From Chara braunii (Eukaryota; Streptophyta; Charophyceae; Charales; Characeae): a DNA stretch of 27,202 nt. Positions within the stretch are counted from its first letter, which is position 1. The number at the start of each line of letters is the position of its first letter. Under the pieces are notes generated by a model. The model searched no databases. It saw nothing but the letters and a program-made list of their open reading frames with translations, and was not told where the DNA came from. The stretch spans positions 143,036-170,237 of the forward strand of contig BFEA01001041.1 in NCBI GenBank assembly GCA_003427395.1, given 5' to 3'. A program made the translations under genes and the position numbers. Positions 1 through 7,930 of this stretch are shown piece after piece.

Positions 1-110
1 ACTGTACACAGGTAAGCTGAGGTCAAGGGATCGACCCCTGGGATCTGCATCGGCTACTGCCAAAGGTGAAAACTGTTTCACCATGGTGGATGCTCATACC
101 AACACCACTA
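1..110 (+). repeat. Repeat R4, copy 1
   Basis: ACTGTACACAGGTAAG, GGATCGACCCCTGGGATCTG and CGGCTACTGC are shared with 8848-8930. On the minus strand both copies contain a B-box-like GG(G/C)TCGATCCC, so they may derive from the T-arm of a tRNA. Confidence 0.6.
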
Positions 111-1159
111 GCAATCTCAGCCGGTTTTTCTAAAAAAAAAAAAAAAAAAAAAAAAGGCCTCACCTAAATCACCTTGTAGATTCCTTGTTCAGCCCATTTC
201 CATCCATAGGCTCCTTGCGGGCCCTTCCATGGGTAAGGCTCCCCGGTCCCCATCACATATGAACCTGTTGTCAACCAGCAGCTGATTGAAGGCTGCATCT
301 CCGGTCTTCGGCAGGCGAATGTATCTTTTTCCAAAGCGCCAGTTTCGTGGCTCACACTGAGGCCGTGTGCCTGCGAATGTGGCGTATTGCTGTACTGCTG
401 ACCAGGCACAAATCTACCCCGTCCCTGGGCACCCGGGGTGCGTATGCCAGGTGGGCCTGAGTGATTTTTTGCCAAGCACCGCCGAACGCCGTACCTAGCA
501 GATCCCAGATCAGTTGTCGTAGCTGCTGGGCGATGATCTGAAGCCGCGACATCATCATTTCCAGTTCCACCCTTCTGAAAAATTACTCACCCTACATTAA
601 TTTCCTAGGCCAAAAAAAGTTAAAAAAACGCCTTTCCTCGCGTACTGCACTACCAAGGGAAGTGCTCCACATCACGGTTTCTGTGGATATCCACCAGCTC
701 TGCGGATTCAAGGTCTAGTAGGACTTTTTTTTTTGCCGGCGCCATAAAAATCAACAATAAAAATAAAAATAAGAAAGTAGGAAAAATAAACTTTAATAAA
801 CGATAAATTAAATGAGAGGAACCGGATATCTGTGGGCCAGAACGCCGGTTTCCTGAGCGGTCACGCCGGTCAGGCATCAGGTCTACATATGAACCGTATT
901 TCCGTCAGAAAACGGCAGCACTCAAATCAACACCCTGATCTAATGCCAGGATCTTCGCTGTAGTCGAACTTCAAGCTTCTTCCGTTGGAGGCTCCAGGTA
1001 CCACTTGGCGTATAATTCATCTCATTAAGCTGGAGTAACCATGGCCCCAGCCTGAGGGTATCCCACGACTCGTAATACCTCTGCTCTCAAATGACATACT
1101 GCAGCTGCAGTATACCCCCAGCGGAACTAACTGGACCCGTACGGACACCGGTATGTCTG
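111..1159. other. No recognisable gene; A run and unclassified repeats
   Basis: An A run lies at 134-156. Short open frames on both strands (up to 103 codons) have no recognisable motifs or shared frame bias. Nothing else was identified. Confidence 0.6.
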
Positions 1160-1535
1160 GCGCCACTGGTGTACTATTTTTATCATGTCCCAAGACATAC
1201 CAGGCATACAAAGCTCATTCACTCATGCTGGTTACTAGTCAGAACCCTGGTGCTGGCGAGTAGCAAGTAGGGGGCAGAGGGTCTGCAAGGGGGAGGTCCC
1301 ACTAGCAAAGAGGATTGGATTAACTGCCTGACTGTGGACGTTTCTGTGGGGAGGTGCAGAAAATCGAGATTGAACTGCATTTCTGCATCTCTGCATGAAA
1401 CCCATCCAGATTTAGCAGCAGTGTCTATGGCATCAACACTGCTTGGAAAATGCATCCAGTGCTCTTATCAGCCCTGGAAAGTATGGCTGGCATCGATGTC
1501 TGGGGGAAAAACAAAAACACTACCTTTTTTTTTCT
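1160..1535 (+). repeat. Interspersed repeat family R1, copy 1 (empty site)
   Basis: Shared landmarks with copy 2 at 1638-2008: GCCACTGG, ATCATGTCCCAAGACATACC, AAAGCTCATTC, ACCCTGGTGCTGGC, AGAGGGTCTG, TTATCAGCCCTGG and a run of A/C before a T tract. This copy lacks the palindromic insert found in copy 2 and so shows the pre-insertion state (GGTGCTGGC at 1249-1257). Confidence 0.6.
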
Positions 1536-1637
1536 TTTTTTTAATATATATTTCATGGTTTGTGGTGTTCCTGGCGGGGCCGACTCTTCCGGCCAAGCTG
1601 CCAGCAGGCCTGGCCATGTGAGGAGCCGACGAGGAAG

Positions 1638-2008
1638 TGCCACTGGCATGCTATTCTTATCGTGTCCCAAGACATACCGGGCAGACACAGCTCATTCGCT
1701 CACGTATAAATCGGACTGATTCCTAGTCGAAACCCTGGTGCTGGCCACCTCCTTCCCCCGAATACAACGTACGGTCCTTATAGCTGTATCTAGACTGAGA
1801 GATGCCTCAAATACAGCTATAATGACCATACGTTGTATTCGGGGGAAGAAGGTACTGGCAAGTATAGGTAAAAGAGGGTCTGAAGGAATGTCTATAGCCT
1901 CAAGGCTGTTTGAAAAAGGCACCAAGTGACAAGTGATATTATCAGCCCTGGAATATATGACTGCCACTGATGTTCGTTAGAGGGAAGGGAAAAAAAAAAA
2001 CACTGCCC
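1638..2008 (+). repeat. Interspersed repeat family R1, copy 2 (interrupted)
   Basis: This copy shows the same ordered landmarks as copy 1. The match breaks after CTGGTGCTGGC at 1745 and resumes at 1851 with GGTACTGGC, where the palindromic element sits. Internal segments have also diverged or been deleted. Confidence 0.6.
1746..1850. mobile_element. Palindromic MITE family P, copy 1
   Basis: This is a 105-bp, almost fully palindromic insert. The left arm reads CCTTCCCCCGAATACAACGT then ACGGTCCTTATAGCTGTAT; the right arm is its near-perfect complement, with a loop of about 15 bp (CTAGACTGAGAGATGCCTC). It interrupts repeat R1 and is bounded by GGTGCTGGC (1737-1745) and GGTACTGGC (1851-1859), a probable 5-9 bp target-site duplication. 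It has no coding capacity, so mobilisation would need a transposase in trans. Confidence 0.7.
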
Positions 2009-2448
2009 TTTACATCGCCCCTTGAGGCAAGGGACCCACATGCCACATGGTACCTTTTTTTTTTCTTTTTTTTCTTTTTCAACCAAAACACATGCCCCTT
2101 GTATTCTGGGAGACGTCAGTCCGGTTGCTTATTACCGGCAAGCATGAGTACAAGAAAATAGCAAACGGAGAGAAGTAACGAAGGATTGGGCAGCCTTTTT
2201 TTCATATTAAAAAAAAAAAAGTGAGAGTCGGAGTGAAGGAAAAAAAAAAAAAAAAAAGAAGTAACGAAGGATCAGCCCAGCCCTTGCAGCACGCGTCACC
2301 TGCTCAAGGGGGGGGCTGCCACGAGCCGACCCCCCCACATGATACTTTTTCCAGAAGCTCCTTTGTCTTTTTTTTTCTTTTCTTGAGAAAACCAGCCTTG
2401 GCATACTAGAGTGTCTCCACCCAGTAGCCTGTTGCTGGGTGCTCTGGT
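2009..2448. other. No gene; homopurine/homopyrimidine tracts
   Basis: T-rich runs occur at 2054-2080 and A-rich runs at 2210-2258. The segment AGAAGTAACGAAGGAT occurs twice (2172 and 2258). The open frames here encode Lys or Phe runs and are artefacts of these tracts. Confidence 0.6.
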
Positions 2449-2482
2449 CTATTGGTGGGCAGCCGCACCTGCTGGAAACCAG
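2449..2482 (+). repeat. Repeat R2 core, copy 1
   Basis: The motif CTATTGGTGGGCAGCCGCAC followed by CTGCTGGAAACC recurs at 9497-9533 (minus), 14738-14770 (plus) and 26420-26455 (minus). In three of the four places a CCAGTGTCCCT-like segment follows, and in two it abuts a CCACCAGTAC-ended MITE. Confidence 0.6.
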
Positions 2483-2502
2483 CTCCAGTGTCCCTTCGTA
2501 CA

Positions 2503-2654
2503 TAAAACTGCCAGTACCTTTCCCATATGTCAGCCGCGGGCCCTGCGCGCCAAGCTTTGCGGGCGCATCAGGCCGCCCCCGCAAGCCGAATTCGGCCTCC
2601 ACGTTACCCGTCGCGGCTCGGCAAAAGGGCTGGGAAAGCTACTGGTGGTTAAAT
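2503..2654. mobile_element. M1-related MITE, subfamily E
   Basis: The left end AAAACTGCCAGTACCTTTCC and the right end GCTACTGGTGGTTAAA bound about 150 bp. The left end continues CATATGTCAGCCGCGGGCC, which is shared with 14515-14668 but not with copies A-C. Small open frames across it are incidental. Confidence 0.55.
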
Positions 2655-2979
2655 TAATAACAATCTGCGAGTAACTGAAAAGCAAAATGTCAAGTGAAGA
2701 GAAATTGGAAAATTGAAGACGTGACTGTTGTCCCCAAGCTGATAAACAGGTTGCTGTCTGACCCTTCACTCGCCCCTTGGGTTACCACCAGATCTACAGA
2801 TACCCAAGCGGAGAGCGTGCCAGCTTCCTTGTCGGCGATCCTGCTGTTTCCCTCTCGTTGGGGGCCAAGGTGGCTGCCTTTCTCCTTGTTCAACCCACAT
2901 TCAGGACCACACTGGACCATGGGAAAGCCAAAGGAGGGAAAATGAGAGAATAGGAAAAACAGAAAATTTGTGTCTTGGC

Positions 2980-3115
2980 CCTAGAAGATGACAGAAATGC
3001 TAGAAGAGCTACCCCTAGAAGATGACAGAAATGCTAGAAGAGTTACCCCTAAAAGATGACAGAAATGCTAGAAGACCTACCCCTAAAAGATGACAGAAAT
3101 GCTAGAAGAGCTAAG
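2980..3115 (+). repeat. 35-bp tandem repeat, about 3.9 units
   Basis: The unit begins CCTAGAAGATGACAGAAATG and ends CTAGAAGAGCTAC. Units differ by one or two bases. A solitary inverted unit-like piece (CATTTCCGTCATCTTTTAGG) lies at about 3206-3227, so the region can fold back on itself. The period is not a problem for reading through, but the peptides it gives are not recognisable. Confidence 0.85.
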
Positions 3116-3336
3116 TGCCCTTTTGCACTGTCACCTTTGTGCTGTACCCTATCAGACAGGTGGGCAAATTTGTGGCCTGCCCCTATACCTTTAGGTGCAT
3201 TTTGTACATTTCCGTCATCTTTTAGGTGCAAAGCGCAAATTTTGTTTTTTTTCCTTTTTTATAAATCGCCTTGGAGCGCAAACTTTCACCAATAAAAAAG
3301 GAAAAGGTGTTGTTGTTTTTTTTTTGGGGAGGAGGA

Positions 3337-3361
3337 GGGGGGGGGGGGGGGGGGGGGGGGG
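3337..3361 (+). repeat. G25 homopolymer
   Basis: A run of 25 G follows a T-rich tract and GGAGGAGG. It could form a quadruplex and is a likely place for length error in the assembly. Confidence 0.9.
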
Positions 3362-3722
3362 CGTCGGGTGTAAAGAAGAAAATATACTACATCGTTAGGT
3401 CACTGTTTGACATACGGTGCAAATATGACACTCTTCTAGATTCTCCACACCCATTAAATTCCCTGTTGGAGCATGGGAAAGTCAAGGGAAGAGAAAACTC
3501 AAAGGAGAGAGAAGGAACTAAACAAACCAGACAAAACAAGGAAAACCAAAAGGAATAGAAACACTATCCTCTATGGCCCCCCCTTCAGGCACAATGCTTA
3601 TACGACATTTTCTCTTTCCCCTTACGCCACCTGGCCGCTTTTTTTTTTTTTTTTTTTTTTTAGTTAAACCACCTGGCCACATTGGACGATGGGAATGTCA
3701 AGAAAGACAAACGGAGACAATA
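3362..3722. other. No gene recognised
   Basis: Unique-looking AT-rich DNA with a T run at 3640-3661. Nothing else was recognised. Confidence 0.5.
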
Positions 3723-3840
3723 ATAGCCTCTGATGAGTCGGCGAAACTCCGGAGAAACAGCTTGTCACAGCCCCTTGTTTGTTGTCCTCTTATCCCTCCC
3801 TCTCTGCCTACGGTTTACCGGGCAGCTCTGTTTGACGATA
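3723..3840 (+). repeat. Hammerhead-core element, copy A (plus strand)
   Basis: This copy has the same layout as D but on the plus strand: AGCCT, CTGATGA (3730-3736), GTCGG, loop CGAAACT, CCGGA, GAAAC, GTC (3764-3766), then ACAGCCCC, the pyrimidine-rich body, ACGGTTTACCGGGCAG and the GACGATATA end near 3841. Stem II has decayed (GTCGG faces CCGGA), so this copy should be inactive. It forms the left arm of a large palindrome with copy B. Confidence 0.6.
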
Positions 3841-3934
3841 TAGTTAAACCGTAGGCAGAGAGGGAGAAGAGAACAACAAACGAGGGGCTGTGACAAACTG
3901 TTTCGTCGGAGTTTCACCTACCTACTCATCAGGA
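3728..3934. repeat. Large palindrome made of two head-to-head element copies
   Basis: The arms are 3728-3817 and 3845-3934, about 90 bp each, and differ at only a few positions. The spacer of about 26 bp is the unshared 3' end of copy A. A transcript would fold into a long hairpin, a possible small-RNA source, and the DNA could extrude a cruciform. Confidence 0.8.
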
Positions 3935-3940
3935 GGAGGC
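3845..3940 (-). repeat. Hammerhead-core element, copy B (minus strand, 3'-truncated)
   Basis: The core lies at 3932-3892 on the minus strand: CTGATGA, an expanded stem II 5' side (GTAGG then an extra TAGG), loop TGAAACT, CCGAC, GAAAC, GTC, ACAGCCCC. The extra TAGG tetranucleotide is a small tandem duplication that disturbs stem II. The copy lacks the terminal part after ACGGTTTA. It faces copy A across a spacer of about 26 bp. Confidence 0.6.
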
Positions 3941-4344
3941 TGAACCCTCAACAGTCTGCAGAATCCCCTAACAGATTACACTCTAAGTGATAATCCACCT
4001 TAACCCCGGTTGTGGTTAAGCATCAACGACCGCCCGACAACTGATACCTTGAGGTGGGCACCAGCCACTGCCCTCAAGGTACCCGTGACGAAAATCAAAG
4101 TAGACTATCACTCACCCACACCAGATGGAAAACTCTACAGACTGTCGGTTCACACCCCATCACAAGCAACAAGCCAGCAAAACACCCACGAAACAAAGAA
4201 AGGTCTGTCACAGCCAAAAATACACTCTGGACACGCCGCTGGCACTAGAGGCACAACATGGCCGCGTATCTACCGTCCCGACCACTGCCGCTCGACCTGA
4301 CCGGAGAAAACCGTAGCAGGGTGCTCGCGAAGTCATGGTATATA
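3941..4344. other. No gene recognised between element copies
   Basis: CTTGAGGTGGGCACC (4049) and the inverse CCCTCAAGGTACC (4071) form a small inverted repeat. Plus-strand frames up to 96 codons have no recognisable features. Confidence 0.5.
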
Positions 4345-4412
4345 TCGTCAAACAGAGCTGCCCGGTAAACCCTAGGCAGAGAGGGAGAAGAGGACAACAA
4401 ATGACAAACTGT
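4345..4412 (-). repeat. Hammerhead-family element, copy C (internally deleted)
   Basis: On the minus strand it keeps CAGTTTGTCA, then jumps to TTTGTTGTCCTC, the pyrimidine body, CCTAGGGTTTACCGGGCAG and the GACGATATA end. The ribozyme core upstream of stem III is absent, replaced by TA-rich sequence. This is consistent with 5' truncation plus a short deletion. Confidence 0.6.
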
Positions 4413-4563
4413 ATATAAATATATAGCTCTGTTTTCCGATATATATGTATATACTATACAATACATATATATATATATTGTATATATAATATATATATGT
4501 ATATACTATATAATACATATATATCGTCACAAACAGAACTGCCCGGTAATATATAATATATAT

Positions 4564-4676
4564 CGTCAAATAGAACTGGCCGGTAAACCGTAGGCAGAGA
4601 GGGAGAAGAGGACAACAAACGAGGGGCTGTGACAAACTGTTTCGTCGGAGTTTCACCGACTCATCAGGAGGCTGTA
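4564..4676 (-). repeat. Short element with a hammerhead-ribozyme-like core, copy D
   Basis: On the minus strand the element starts at ACAGCCTC (4676). It continues with the ribozyme-like core (4667-4631), then ACAGCCCC, a pyrimidine-rich stretch, CTGCCTACGGTTTACCGG and an end motif GACGATATA, where it meets TA-rich microsatellite DNA. Length is about 113 bp. Sister copies lie at 3723-3840 (plus) and 3845-3940, 4345-4412, 4524-4548 and 4698-4730 (minus or partial). All complete 3' ends stop at the same GACGATATA followed by TA repeats, which suggests a defined 3' terminus and a preference for, or creation of, TA-rich tails. Confidence 0.65.
4631..4667 (-). ncRNA. Hammerhead ribozyme-like core (best copy)
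   Basis: Read 5'->3' on the minus strand: CTGATGA (4667-4661), stem II 5' strand GTCGG (4660-4656), loop TGAAACT (4655-4649), stem II 3' strand CCGAC (4648-4644), GAAA (4643-4640), a short stem III (ACA pairing with TGT around a GTT loop) and cleavage triplet GTC (4633-4631). All invariant core positions of a hammerhead are present in the right order, with a perfect 5-bp stem II. Stem III is minimal, as in type I hammerheads of Penelope-like elements and retrozymes. Stem I is the weak point: the flanks (CAGCCTC before, ACAGCC after) do not pair, so activity as a monomer is doubtful. Confidence 0.6.
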
Positions 4677-4742
4677 TATATTATATAATATATATATCGT
4701 CACAAACAGAACTGCCCGGTAAAACCGTAGTATATATGTATA

Positions 4743-5142
4743 TGCACTTATCTCTTCCTTCAAACCAGCAGTCGTTGTCTTTTTCCAGACCCCGCAGATC
4801 CACTGCATGCCAAAAAGATCAAACTGGCAAGGGCACAGAAAAAAAAAATATATATATATATATATTCTTGCCTGGCACTGGGCTGAAGGAAGTGGCATGT
4901 AAACCACCGCGTCGGAACGAGGTAGATGGCAGAGGGATTGGTGGTTCGATGCGAAGTACCTAGCACATGACATCCTTCTAGAAGCTCCCTGGTGCTTCCC
5001 CTTGTGGCTCCCACGTGAACCCATCAGTCCATTTCCCAGCTATCCTTTTTATTTCCAAGAGGGCGACGGCCTTGACATATCATCACTGAACTGACGGACC
5101 CCAGGTAATTCAGAATGATTTTGTTCTGGTCACCTGATTGCA
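4743..5142. other. No gene recognised
   Basis: It contains a (TA)n tract at 4848-4865. Open frames on the minus strand are short and pick up Tyr-Ile runs from that tract. Confidence 0.5.
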
Positions 5143-5206
5143 TCTGGATTCGAACTTGGGTCTGTATTTCAACAGTTCATGGGTGTGGCAACTGAGATAG
5201 GCCCGT
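5143..5206 (-). repeat. tRNA-like unit (SINE head), family T2
   Basis: On the minus strand an A-box-like TATCTCAGTTGC (5199-5188) and a B-box AAGTTCGAATCC (5156-5145) are spaced as in a tRNA gene. The cloverleaf is incomplete and there is no T-run terminator. A related A-box occurs at 7270. I read it as the Pol III-promoter head of an old SINE or a tRNA pseudogene. Confidence 0.5.
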
Positions 5207-5318
5207 TGGTATTTCCCAGCTATCCTGTTCCAGGAGGCAGTTACACCACCCCAAAATCACAGGTCAGGCCTACCAGATAGAAAAGCCTGACAATGCCTGG
5301 CAATTCCATGCCGCCGCG

Positions 5319-5400
5319 GTTCGTTTTTTTTTTCTTTTTCTTTTTCTTTTTTAATTTGGACCATTTCTCGATTTATGCGGGTCATCCTTGCGCAGGGGCC

Positions 5401-5432
<32 letters not shown>

Positions 5433-5459
5433 ACAGATGTCCCGAAGGACGTTCGTTTT
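5319..5459. repeat. Target-site duplication and A-tail around the U6 retrocopy
   Basis: GTTCGTTTT occurs at 5319-5327 and 5451-5459. On the strand of insertion the order is AAAACGAAC, U6, A-rich tail, AAAACGAAC. The duplicated target begins with AAAA and is preceded by A-rich DNA, similar to the A/T-rich nick sites favoured by L1-like endonucleases. Confidence 0.8.
5352..5450 (-). pseudogene. Retrotransposed U6 snRNA copy (full length, A-tailed)
   Basis: Read on the minus strand from 5450, the sequence is U6 spliceosomal RNA over its whole length: the 5' stem-loop with a CTTCGG-type apex, AAAATTGGAACGATACAGAG with the ACAGAGA box, TTAGCATGGCCCCTGCGCAA with the AGC triad, GGATGAC, CGCATAAATCGAGAAATGG and TCCAAATT. 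A Pol III gene should end in a T run here. Instead an A-rich tail of about 30 nt (5322-5352 on the plus strand, as T/C) follows. A 9-bp direct repeat, GTTCGTTTT, lies at 5319-5327 and 5451-5459, exactly bounding the copy plus tail. This is the structure left by target-primed reverse transcription of an RNA by a LINE-type machinery. The core is well conserved, so insertion is probably recent. It is unlikely to be transcribed because it lacks both terminator and a visible promoter. Confidence 0.88.
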
Positions 5460-5497
5460 CTTTTTGGCATGCAGGCAAACTCCGCGGGACCGCGTCT

Positions 5498-5622
5498 GAG
5501 GGCAATACTCACACTAGCACTCTCCAAAATGCATCAGACCGCAATTTCGGCCACACCTGTATGCATCTGGCTGCAATTCCGTCCAGAAATAAGTAAAAAA
5601 GTCCTAGTGTGAGTATGCCCTG
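5498..5622. mobile_element. hAT-like MITE beside the U6 copy
   Basis: The left end GAGGGCAATACTCACACTAG faces the right-end complement CAGGGCATACTCACACTAGG, bounding 125 bp. The CAGGG start is typical of hAT terminal repeats, but the 8-bp target duplication expected for hAT was not seen in the flanks. Inside, two related segments (ATGCATC...GCAATT) form an imperfect direct repeat. Confidence 0.6.
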
Positions 5623-6703
5623 ACTCAGAGAAAAGAGGCTCGGGCAGACTGGTTTCAGTTCCGGACACAGTAAATGCCACAGGCCTACTGGAAACTTGTG
5701 GAAAGTATTAAATGAATTCAAATCCCATGTTGGACCGATGCATGAGAAAGTGATGAAAGGAGAAATTTAATTCAAAGTGAAAATAATAAAATATAAAAAA
5801 GAGAGCAATACTCATCCCCTTCTTCCTAATGATGAGTGCCAACATGACACTGTTCCAGGAACTCCCTTCGGGACTCGCTCCACTACAGTAACTCACCAAT
5901 TGTGCAAAAAGCGAACGTATCTTCTGCTAGAATTTGGAAAGATACGCTGCCATAAATTTTGTCCTTTGTGCATGTGGTGAGCAGCGGAACGAAGCCCTTC
6001 CTCTCTCCCGGTTTACCCGCATTGAATGCCACTTCGGATAATGGGGCAGGCAAGGGAAAGCACAATTATCCTAAATGATGTGAGCGTTGCTCTCGTCGAA
6101 TGTTCTCCTCCCATCACTCAGCACTCTGATGACATATGCGCCATCCACTGCTCATGGGAATTATTCATTTTTCCCAAGTTACTATTGATCTTCAGCCGAC
6201 GACCAGATCGACCTTTGTTTCCCCGTCTCTGTTCTCTGTCATCTTTCCCTCGGGTAGTGATCCTTGTCTTCTCATTGACAAGTCTTGCAACCCAAATTAT
6301 TTGGCCTTTGCCGCTTTTCACTCAGAGTGTGAGGATTGCAGATATTCTTCCCTCTACTTGTCATTCGCTGCGCAGTGCGCACAAGGGGTGCGATTTCAAA
6401 CCTCTGGTGGGATGGCCAGCAACACCTGTTCGGGCAGAAGTTGGCCAATGGAAGGTCTACAGATCATACCTTCGTTCCCATCTTTCCTTTCAGGTCTTGT
6501 GGAGATTGCCCCTCGGCAAAACTCTTGACGATGTGTAAGCTCGCCGAGGTGAAACAAATTCCACTTCACTGGGAAGTTGCTTCGAGGGGAGTCTAAGTAA
6601 GATGGGAGAAAAAAAAGAGAAAAAAAAAAAATTCGGTTGCACTTCGTTATCTCCACGGGGTCAAAATGTACGCCGAGAGCTAAAATAACTAAGCCATAAA
6701 CAG

Positions 6704-6737
<34 letters not shown>

Positions 6738-7202
6738 GAATATACCAGTCACCCGGTCTGACACCACGGCCGTCGGTACTTCCGTCGCCCTTTTTTTTTT
6801 TTCGGCGCGGTTTTCTTTGCCGACGCGTGTTTTTTTTGCCCATTGGGTACTCAAAAGTGACATGAACGTGCTTACCTCAAAGAAAAAAGTGTGCTGCTGG
6901 CGGTTTGGAAAAGCTTGGCTTCCAGTGCAGGGCATCAAGGGCCAGGCGTACTGGTGGTCACAACCATCAGTGCACGCCCCCAGGCAACTTGATAACAACG
7001 AGAGGCTCTCTTCGAAGAATTCGTTAGCTCGGTGCAGGCGTCGCCGGCCAAAGTGGAAACAAAAACACCGCACTTGCATTTCGGCAAAGCTTGGCACGCA
7101 GGGGGAGACTCGGTCCAGTTCGTACAAAAGAGGCTCGGATGTACTGGCTGGTGGTTGAAGCCATATCAACTCGCACCACAAATGTCATAGTCTTATCGAC
7201 TG
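5623..7202. other. Gene-poor stretch with short open frames
   Basis: The longest frame is 170 codons at 6026-6538 (plus), partly overlapped by two other plus-strand frames and a minus-strand one. It has no recognised domain and I do not call it a gene. A/T homopolymers lie at 6612-6640, 6706-6734 and 6791-6802. GTACTGGTGGTCACAAC at 6947 resembles a solitary M1 end. Confidence 0.5.
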
Positions 7203-7281
7203 AATCTAGAACGCATCAGACAATGACGTTTGTCCGCCTGTGGCACTCATGGTGCCAACCAACTGAGATAGTCAGCCGGAT
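7203..7281 (-). repeat. tRNA-like unit, family T2
   Basis: On the minus strand TATCTCAGTTGGTTGGCACC (an A-box) is followed about 50 nt later by GTTCTAGATTC, a degraded B-box. The D-arm resembles the unit at 5143-5206. No functional cloverleaf can be drawn. Confidence 0.4.
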
Positions 7282-7528
7282 CGTCCCAGTCGGTATCGGT
7301 AAGGTCTTCAGTCAACACGAGTGTGAGTGCGCGTGTGCGTGCGAGCGGGTTGCGTGTGGTGTGTGGGAGAGTGTTGGCTTTAGACACTACTGTTACTCGA
7401 TGGGGGTGGGGGAAGATGAAAAGGGAGGCACAGTTACCGGCAAAATGCTCGGTCCTTGTGTTAGCCGGGCCCCCACTGGCGGCCCCAACCCTGCACCCTA
7501 AACGCTAGGGCAAAGGGGCAAACATGCC

Positions 7529-7556
7529 GTTACCTCTCTCCACCGAGAGAGGTAAC
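7529..7556. other. Perfect 12-bp hairpin
   Basis: GTTACCTCTCTC and GAGAGAGGTAAC are separated by the tetranucleotide CACC. A third, partial arm (AGAGAGGTAG) follows at about 7571. The hairpin lies just upstream of repeat R3. Confidence 0.8.
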
Positions 7557-7585
7557 CTCCCTTCACCAAAGAGAGGTAGAAAGTT

Positions 7586-7695
7586 AGGCTTGCAGGGGTC
7601 CCCTGTATACCCTTAGGAGTAGTGGTAGCCTGGTAGGTAGGTATTGAAAGAAAGATATGTTCTATGACATGGCAGAACGCCAGTTAAAAATATGT
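7586..7695 (+). repeat. Repeat R3, copy 1
   Basis: TTGCAGGGGTCCCCTGTATA then CCTTAGGAGTAGTGGTAG, ATTGAAAGAA and CAGTTAAAAAT occur in the same order as at 13205-13326. The GGGGTCCCC core is palindromic. Confidence 0.65.
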
Positions 7696-7752
7696 GAGGT
7701 GAGAGAAAAATATATGGCTGTCCCCCGATGAGGAGAAAGGCAGCGTTAAAAA

Positions 7753-7757
7753 ACACA

Positions 7758-7812
<55 letters not shown>
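7753..7812 (+). repeat. (AC)n followed by a 42-base A run
   Basis: Nine AC units pass directly into a long A run. Its length is liable to sequencing error. It could be the tail of a retroelement, but no body was recognised upstream. Confidence 0.85.
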
Positions 7813-7814
<2 letters not shown>

Positions 7815-7930
7815 TGCTAAAAACTGACGCAGAGAGAAATATTGATTTAACAAAGAAAAGCAAAAAAAAAAAAAAAGAACAGAAGGATGTATTCTGCCAG
7901 TAGAAGCTCACATACACAAAAAGGTGCGTG

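Larger units (their letters stand above)
4415..4730. repeat. TA-rich microsatellites with 3' fragments of the hammerhead family
   Basis: Runs of (TA)n and TATATG variants at 4415-4523, 4549-4563, 4677-4697 and 4731-4742 separate two isolated 3' fragments (4524-4548 and 4698-4730) and copy D. Each fragment reads, on the minus strand, TACCGGGCAG...GTTTGTGACGATATA. Repeated joining of the GACGATATA end to TA repeats suggests that tails or target sites are TA-rich. Confidence 0.6.

Noticed and set aside
2980-3115. CRISPR array
   Set aside because: Repeat units are directly adjacent with no unique spacers, in a eukaryotic context.
5352-5450. Functional U6 snRNA gene
   Set aside because: The 3' end runs into an A-rich tail rather than a T run, and the unit is bounded by a target-site duplication.
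6026-6538. 170-codon plus-strand frame as a gene
   Set aside because: No recognised motif; neighbouring frames on both strands are similarly open and there is no supporting context.
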